This document shows positions 7,113 through 10,784 of a DNA stretch of 10,784 nucleotides, piece after piece; positions within the stretch are counted from its first letter, which is position 1; each line of letters opens with the position of its first letter. Under the pieces are notes generated by a model. That model searched no databases and was not told the DNA's origin. It saw nothing but the letters and a program-made list of their open reading frames with translations. The position numbers were made by a program, and so were the translations under genes. The stretch lies in the NCBI GenBank assembly GCA_002719575.1, contig PBHS01000041.1, positions 12,514 through 23,297 on the forward strand, in the 5' to 3' direction. Source of the stretch: Gammaproteobacteria bacterium. Its GTDB lineage: Bacteria > Pseudomonadota > Gammaproteobacteria > Pseudomonadales > Pseudohongiellaceae.

Positions 7113-8096
7113 TTACTCGGGCCTGAATTCCAGCGTAACTTTGCCTTTTGCCTCGCGCTTGGTGAAAACGTTGAATGCTTCAACAAATTGCTCTTTGGGA
7201 AAGCTTTGGGTAACAAGAGGATTTAGCTGGCCCTTGGCATACATTTCCAGCAATTCATCAAAATTTTGTTCGTAGGCTTTTGGTTCTTCTTTTCTAAACC
7301 TGCCAAGGAATACACCGATCATCGAGGACCCTTTGAGTAGAGCAAGATTGGCTTTATATTCTGGAATGCGGCCGCTGGTGAACCCGATTACCAGTAGTCG
7401 ACCATTCCAATTAATGCAGCGGCAACTCTGGTCAAACAGATCTCCGCCAACCGGATCATAAATTACGTCCGCACCGCGTCCTTCTGTGAGGTCCTTAACT
7501 TTTTCCTTGAGCTCTCCATCACCGTAATTGATCGTAGCATCCGGATAAAATTGGCGGACAAAATCTAGCTTGTCTTCATTGCTCGCCGCGGCGATTACTC
7601 GCGCCCCCATGACCTTGCCTAATTCTACGGCTGACAGGCCTACACCCCCGCTTGCCCCCAAAACCAAAAGGGTTTCTCCAGGCTGAAGGTTCGCTCGTTG
7701 CTTGAGTGCATAATAAGACGTTGTATAAACCATCGCGAAACCAGCCGCGGTTTTGAAATCCATGTTGTCTGGAATAATGCGAATGCTTTCAGGTTTTGCG
7801 AGCACCTGTTCGGCCAGACCTCCAATCCCGGGTATGGCCATCACCCGGTCTCCCACGGCAAGTGCGCTGAACTTTGCGCCGACAGACTTTATCACACCCC
7901 CGACTTCTGAGCCGGGCGTAAATGGCAGTGGTGGCTGGAACTGATACTTGCCTTGAATTTGGAGACCATCAGGAAAATTAAGTGAAGCTGCATGCACCTC
8001 CACTACGGCTTCGTTTTCGCCAGGCTCTAGATCGGGAATGTCTTCAAGGACCAGATTTTCTGGTGAACCATAGCACTTGCATATTACAGCTTTCAT
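7113..8096 (-). CDS. NADPH:quinone oxidoreductase-type MDR family protein
   Basis: The 327-residue protein is a zinc-independent medium-chain dehydrogenase/reductase of the quinone oxidoreductase group, cytosolic and NADPH-dependent. It has the GroES-like N-terminal half with AASLNFPDGLQIQGKY (36-51) and PGSEVGGVI (61-69), and the Rossmann half with the nucleotide loop GASGGVG (147-153). The cysteine cluster of the structural zinc site of alcohol dehydrogenases is absent, as expected. The ATG at 8096 is preceded by GGAGAG at about eight bases. It is the first gene of a probable two-gene operon with the acyl-CoA synthetase. The pairing suggests reduction of an enone, enoyl or quinone compound in the same pathway, but the substrate is inference. 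Confidence 0.92.
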   Translation of the reverse strand: MKAVICKCYGSPENLVLEDIPDLEPGENEAVVEVHAASLNFPDGLQIQGKYQFQPPLPFTPGSEVGGVIKSVGAKFSALAVGDRVMAIPGIGGLAEQVLAKPESIRIIPDNMDFKTAAGFAMVYTTSYYALKQRANLQPGETLLVLGASGGVGLSAVELGKVMGARVIAAASNEDKLDFVRQFYPDATINYGDGELKEKVKDLTEGRGADVIYDPVGGDLFDQSCRCINWNGRLLVIGFTSGRIPEYKANLALLKGSSMIGVFLGRFRKEEPKAYEQNFDELLEMYAKGQLNPLVTQSFPKEQFVEAFNVFTKREAKGKVTLEFRPE

Positions 8097-8249
8097 ATAT
8101 AACTCTCTCCGATCATGAAGCGGGATTCAATCACGAATAGAACGCGACTTCAAACCCGTTTCGTGCCTGCTTTCAAGCTTTAAACAGAGACAGTTGTTGT
8201 GTCATTAACAAATCAGTATATTGGAAATTCTTGTTATGGATTTACCTTC
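8097..8249. promoter_or_regulatory. Divergent promoter region between the MDR operon and the holD-like gene
   Basis: About 150 bases separate two divergent starts. CACGAA (8132-8137) and TTCGTG (8160-8165) form an inverted repeat with 22 bases between the arms. On the minus strand a weak pair, TTGAAG then TTGAAT with 17 bases between them, could be -35 and -10 for the MDR operon. No regulator gene is adjacent. All of these matches are modest. Confidence 0.35.
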
Positions 8250-9059
8250 ATGGACGAAGCACATCGCATCGCCTATCTCAAGCACATGGGGTATGAGCAA
8301 TACTTCTCTCGGTATGTTCTACCCCGGGGAAAACCATCTGTCATTCCAGCGATGATTGAAAGCGTCATTGACCCGGAGGGTCAAAAGGAATCGTTTGTTA
8401 AGACGCAACACGCGGGTCCGACGCATGTAGTGGCTGCTTCTTCTGATATTGTTAGACGGCCGACGGCAATCGCTGCACGTGAGTCCTCTTCCGGCCCACC
8501 AACACAGGAAGGATCAGAGCTAGTAAGGGCGGTGAAAGCCAAGGCAGAAAATAAACAGGCACGAAATGAAGAATTGCGATTCAGTGTGCAGTTTTTTTTT
8601 GTTAATTCACGGCTCGCAGTGATCAATGAGACGCCGCATGATGCTGGAGCAGGGGAAAGTCAGCAGTCAAAGTCGCTGCTGACCAACCTTATGTTTGCTC
8701 TCGGAATGCGCCAGGAAGAACTCGCTAATTTGACCGCTGATAGGTTTAATTGGCCAATCGCGGCAGGTATCGGCACGAGTGGCGACCCCCGGCATGCCGC
8801 TAAGTTGGCGCTGAACGGATTTATCTTCCAGCGTCATGAACAGAATGAATTTCAGAATTTGCTGTTGCTTACGGCGCAACTCGCTGATCTGATGACCGGT
8901 CAGACTGAGAGACCGGAGATGGGTGACCAATTTATTGCGAATGCGCAGTTCAAATTAACGGTCACGCACAGTCTTCACGCCATGTTGGCGCATTCAGACC
9001 TTAAGCGGGACGCGTGGCAACATTTAGCAGATTTGCGAGAGCGCTTAAAGCAAGTCTAG
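8250..9059 (+). CDS. HolD-like protein, putative DNA polymerase III psi subunit
   Basis: The 269-residue product opens with MDEAHRIAYLKHMGYEQYFSRYVLPRGKP, a charged helix followed by MG-x5-(F/W)-x-R that resembles the N-terminus of DNA polymerase III psi (HolD), the part known to bind chi. A second match is LLTNLMFALGMRQEELANL (143-161), like the psi segment with a leucine-rich helix and LT ending. Residues 50-110 are low-complexity and probably a flexible linker. At 269 residues it is about twice as long as E. coli HolD (137), with an extra C-terminal helical part. It lies directly before rimI, as holD does in E. coli. I prefer the ATG at 8250 because the family motif starts there; a GTG at 8199 would add 17 residues. 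Neither start has a strong ribosome binding site. A run of nine T (8592-8600) lies inside the gene. Confidence 0.6.
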   Translation: MDEAHRIAYLKHMGYEQYFSRYVLPRGKPSVIPAMIESVIDPEGQKESFVKTQHAGPTHVVAASSDIVRRPTAIAARESSSGPPTQEGSELVRAVKAKAENKQARNEELRFSVQFFFVNSRLAVINETPHDAGAGESQQSKSLLTNLMFALGMRQEELANLTADRFNWPIAAGIGTSGDPRHAAKLALNGFIFQRHEQNEFQNLLLLTAQLADLMTGQTERPEMGDQFIANAQFKLTVTHSLHAMLAHSDLKRDAWQHLADLRERLKQV

Positions 9060-9071
9060 AGAGAGATAGTC

Positions 9072-9548
9072 ATTGATACTTCCACCCTCGTAAACGCGCA
9101 GTTTTTTGCTCGCACCATGCGGTACAGTGATCTCGATCTGGTGGTCAAGAATGAGACTGCCGCATATGACTATCCCTGGACTAAGCGAATATTTATTGAT
9201 TGTTTACGTTCGGGCTATCAATCATGGGTTTTGGCGAACAAGCAGGAAATTGCCGCTCACGGAGTGATGTCGGTAGCGATAGGGGAATGTCATCTGCTGA
9301 CTTTGTGTGTTCACCCCGAATTTCAAAGAATGGGATATGGCCGCCGGCTGTTTACCCTCCTTTTGGACCGTGCTGCTAATCTTGACGCAAAAGAATGTTT
9401 TTTGGAGGTGCGTGTTTCTAATCACAAGGCCATTAGCCTTTATCGGTCTATCGGGTTTGCTCAGATCGGCGAACGATCAAATTATTACCCAGGGGATACA
9501 GGTCGGGAGGATGCGCTTATCCTTGCTCGTTCACTGCCGCTTCCCTGA
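9072..9548 (+). CDS. rimI: Ribosomal-protein alanine N-acetyltransferase RimI
   Basis: This GNAT enzyme acetylates the N-terminus of ribosomal protein S18 with acetyl-CoA. Counting from the ATG at 9117 (143 residues), the acetyl-CoA loop is HPEFQRMGYGRRL (66-78), the catalytic base is Glu97 in LEVRVSN, and the catalytic acid is Tyr109 in SLYRSIGF, with the 12-residue spacing of the studied Salmonella enzyme. It ends in the typical YYPGDTGREDALI. The first ATG has no ribosome binding site and would cut into the first beta strand: the codons upstream read NAQFFART, in frame and in register with the start of other RimI proteins. No ATG, GTG or TTG lies upstream before the in-frame stop of the holD-like gene; an ATT at 9072 has AGAGAG six bases ahead. 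I give that longer start, but 9117 remains possible. It follows the holD-like gene by 12 bases. Confidence 0.85.
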   Translation: MDTSTLVNAQFFARTMRYSDLDLVVKNETAAYDYPWTKRIFIDCLRSGYQSWVLANKQEIAAHGVMSVAIGECHLLTLCVHPEFQRMGYGRRLFTLLLDRAANLDAKECFLEVRVSNHKAISLYRSIGFAQIGERSNYYPGDTGREDALILARSLPLP

Positions 9549-9549
9549 G

Positions 9550-9813
9550 TCAGATGTGGTCCTGGTTAGAAGGCTGCTTTGCATGAAATGTCCGTTTAAT
9601 TAGGCGTGTTGAAAGCTTCAGTACTGCGACCATTAATATTGCCATAACCATCACACAGCCTAGCATCAGCAATGAGGCGAACAAAATGCTTAAAAGTTCT
9701 CCTCGCGAGATATTCTGCCACTCGGCGATAGCCCATAGACAGGTTGCGCCGATCGCAAGTCCGGCTGTGATTGCGGCTGTTTTCTTACGGACGTTTAGTA
9801 GGGAGAAAATCAA
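9550..9813 (-). CDS. Small two-helix membrane protein of unknown function
   Basis: The frame encodes up to 87 residues with two clear hydrophobic segments, about 12-32 (TAAITAGLAIGATCLWAIAEW) and 39-67, joined by a short polar turn, and a basic tail KLSTRLIKRTFHAK. It probably sits in the inner membrane as a hairpin. The only candidate initiator near its start is TTG at 9813, with no visible ribosome binding site. It lies in the same frame as, and without a stop after, the zinc-finger relic upstream, so it may once have been the C-terminal part of that protein. It converges with rimI, leaving one base between the two stops. I recognise no family. Confidence 0.5.
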   Translation of the reverse strand: MIFSLLNVRKKTAAITAGLAIGATCLWAIAEWQNISRGELLSILFASLLMLGCVMVMAILMVAVLKLSTRLIKRTFHAKQPSNQDHI

Positions 9814-10215
9814 AGTCTGGCCGTTATTGAGGTCATCGAATGTTGCTTTGTATCCAGAATAGCCACTACAGCCCCAGAATTCACGATTTTTCTCAACCGT
9901 TTAGTGAGCATTGAGCCGCATTTCGGGCATTTTTATGCGGCTTCAGGTCGCCCATCGACGTCGTTGACCGTTGCATTACAGCCCATGCTGTCGCCACTGC
10001 AGAACAAATAATTACCCTTCTCGGGGGAGGCACGAACCAGCTGTCTGGTGCACAATGGACAGCGGTAAAGCTCATCAACTTCGTTGCTTGGTTTTCCATT
10101 GATATCGTTCAGGGTTGAACGGCATGTAGGGACCTCATAATATCCCCTTCTAATGGGGTGCCCTGCATCCAGGACACGCGAAAGTTAAACCTTCTCTTGC
10201 GCCAGATTCAAACAT
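9814..10215 (-). pseudogene. Broken topoisomerase-type C4 zinc-finger protein
   Basis: Read on the minus strand from the ATG at 10215, three zinc-ribbon units of the kind found at the C-terminus of topoisomerase I and in YrdD-like proteins can be recognised. Unit 1 has FACPGC, then RRGYYEVPTCRSTLND after a frame change at about 10160-10164. Unit 2 has YRCPLC, then LFCSGDSMGC. Unit 3 has KCPKCGSML, then FWGCSGYSGYKATFDD. Four defects are seen: a one-base frameshift after CPGC, an in-frame TAA at 9933-9935, a Tyr (9850-9852) where unit 3 should have its last Cys, and the loss in unit 1 of the usual FWGCS segment. The intact protein would bind single-stranded DNA or RNA through its zinc ribbons. 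It lies three bases after the hisC stop. Confidence 0.72.
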
Positions 10216-10218
10216 AAT

Positions 10219-10784
10219 TTACCCGGGAGTAGAGGCAAATCTGGCCGTTAGCGATCCGATGAGCGCCGCGTTTTCCGAGGGAGTGCCCACTGAGATCCGC
10301 AGTTTATCTCTAAGTCTTTCTTGATCAAAAAACCTGACCAGAATATTTTCAGATTTTAGCTGCAGATAGAGATTTTCAGCACTGTGGCCTTCGGGCAGTT
10401 TGGCCAGTAGGAAGTTGGCCTGGCTGGGTGTGACAGTGAAACCCAATTTTGCTAGGGCACTTGCGAGTAATTCACGGTCCTTACGAACTTTTTGCCAGGT
10501 GTTTTTCGCATAGTCACGTGACTGAATGGCGGCAGCGGCGAGTTGCTGAGCGATGTAGTCCGTGTTGTAGCTATCTCGGGTTTTGTAAAGAATTGGCCTT
10601 ATCAGGTCTGCCGAACCTATACCGTAGCCGAATCTCAGACCGGCAAGGGAATACCCTTTGGACAGCGTGCGTAGCAGCAGAACATTGTTACTTTCAATCG
10701 CCATTGGTACTGCGTCGTGATTTCGGGCCAGGTCTACGAAATCGACATATGCTTCATCAATGAGGAGCAGACCGTCGAAGTTCG
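10219..10784 (-). CDS. hisC: Histidinol-phosphate aminotransferase, C-terminal part
   Basis: This pyridoxal-phosphate enzyme converts imidazole acetol phosphate and glutamate to histidinol phosphate in histidine synthesis. The N-terminal part lies beyond the window. The visible 187 residues start with NFDGLLLIDEAYVDF, whose Asp holds the cofactor pyridine nitrogen. The lysine that forms the Schiff base is in LRTLSKGYSLAGLRFGYG, and the carboxylate-binding arginine is in DKLRISVGTPSEN near the end. Fold-type I aminotransferase is certain, and the motifs fit HisC rather than other class I/II members, although some HisC-like enzymes act on aromatic or other amino acids. No other his gene is in view. 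A damaged zinc-finger gene follows three bases downstream. Confidence 0.88.
   Translation of the reverse strand, partial: NFDGLLLIDEAYVDFVDLARNHDAVPMAIESNNVLLLRTLSKGYSLAGLRFGYGIGSADLIRPILYKTRDSYNTDYIAQQLAAAAIQSRDYAKNTWQKVRKDRELLASALAKLGFTVTPSQANFLLAKLPEGHSAENLYLQLKSENILVRFFDQERLRDKLRISVGTPSENAALIGSLTARFASTPG

Noticed and set aside
9893..10099. Minus-strand 68-codon frame with an ATG inside the zinc-finger region
   Set aside because: It is in the wrong frame relative to the CPxC ribbons and has no ribosome binding site or motif.
4504..10215. Stop-codon recoding as an explanation for the interrupted frames
   Set aside because: The two interruptions use different stops (TGA at 4675-4677, TAA at 9933-9935), the zinc-finger frame also has a frameshift, and intact genes in the window contain no internal stops.
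1..10784. Mobile element, phage, CRISPR array or defence system
   Set aside because: I saw no transposase, integrase, terminal inverted repeats, regularly spaced repeats or defence-type domains on either strand.

Overview
The window reads as ordinary bacterial chromosome of mid GC content, most likely from a gammaproteobacterium. The best support is the pair at 8250-9548: a HolD-like protein followed by the ribosomal-protein acetyltransferase RimI, an arrangement shared with holD-rimI of Escherichia coli. Most of the other genes are catabolic or housekeeping genes. I found no phage, transposon, CRISPR array, tRNA or rRNA.

Layout. The plus strand opens with the tail of a glyoxalase-fold (VOC) protein and an intact aldo/keto reductase. 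A gene-poor stretch of about 700 bases follows, then a translationally coupled pair: a fumarylacetoacetate-hydrolase-fold enzyme whose TGA stop overlaps the TTG start of an SLC13-type anion permease with internal RCK_C domains. A second gene-poor stretch (4420-5007) holds a probable terminator hairpin and, on the minus strand, a decayed reading frame that resembles a PilZ domain. The minus strand then carries a small acidic protein, an acyl-CoA synthetase and an MDR quinone oxidoreductase; the last two are 7 bases apart and probably form one operon read from 8096 downward. A short divergent control region separates them from the plus-strand holD-like and rimI genes. Beyond rimI, convergent on the minus strand, lie a two-helix membrane protein, a broken topoisomerase-type zinc-finger gene, and the C-terminal part of histidinol-phosphate aminotransferase, which runs off the window.

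How the genes fit together. The FAH-fold enzyme and the permease suggest uptake and cleavage of an organic acid. The acyl-CoA synthetase and MDR reductase suggest activation and redox handling of a carboxylic acid or enoyl/quinone compound. These substrates are inferred from family and context only.

I see no clearly new system. The points most worth a second look are the zinc-finger gene, disrupted by a frameshift, an in-frame stop and lost cysteines, with a membrane segment in the same frame behind it; rimI, whose conserved N-terminus extends upstream of its first ATG and may use an ATT start; and the PilZ-like relic.
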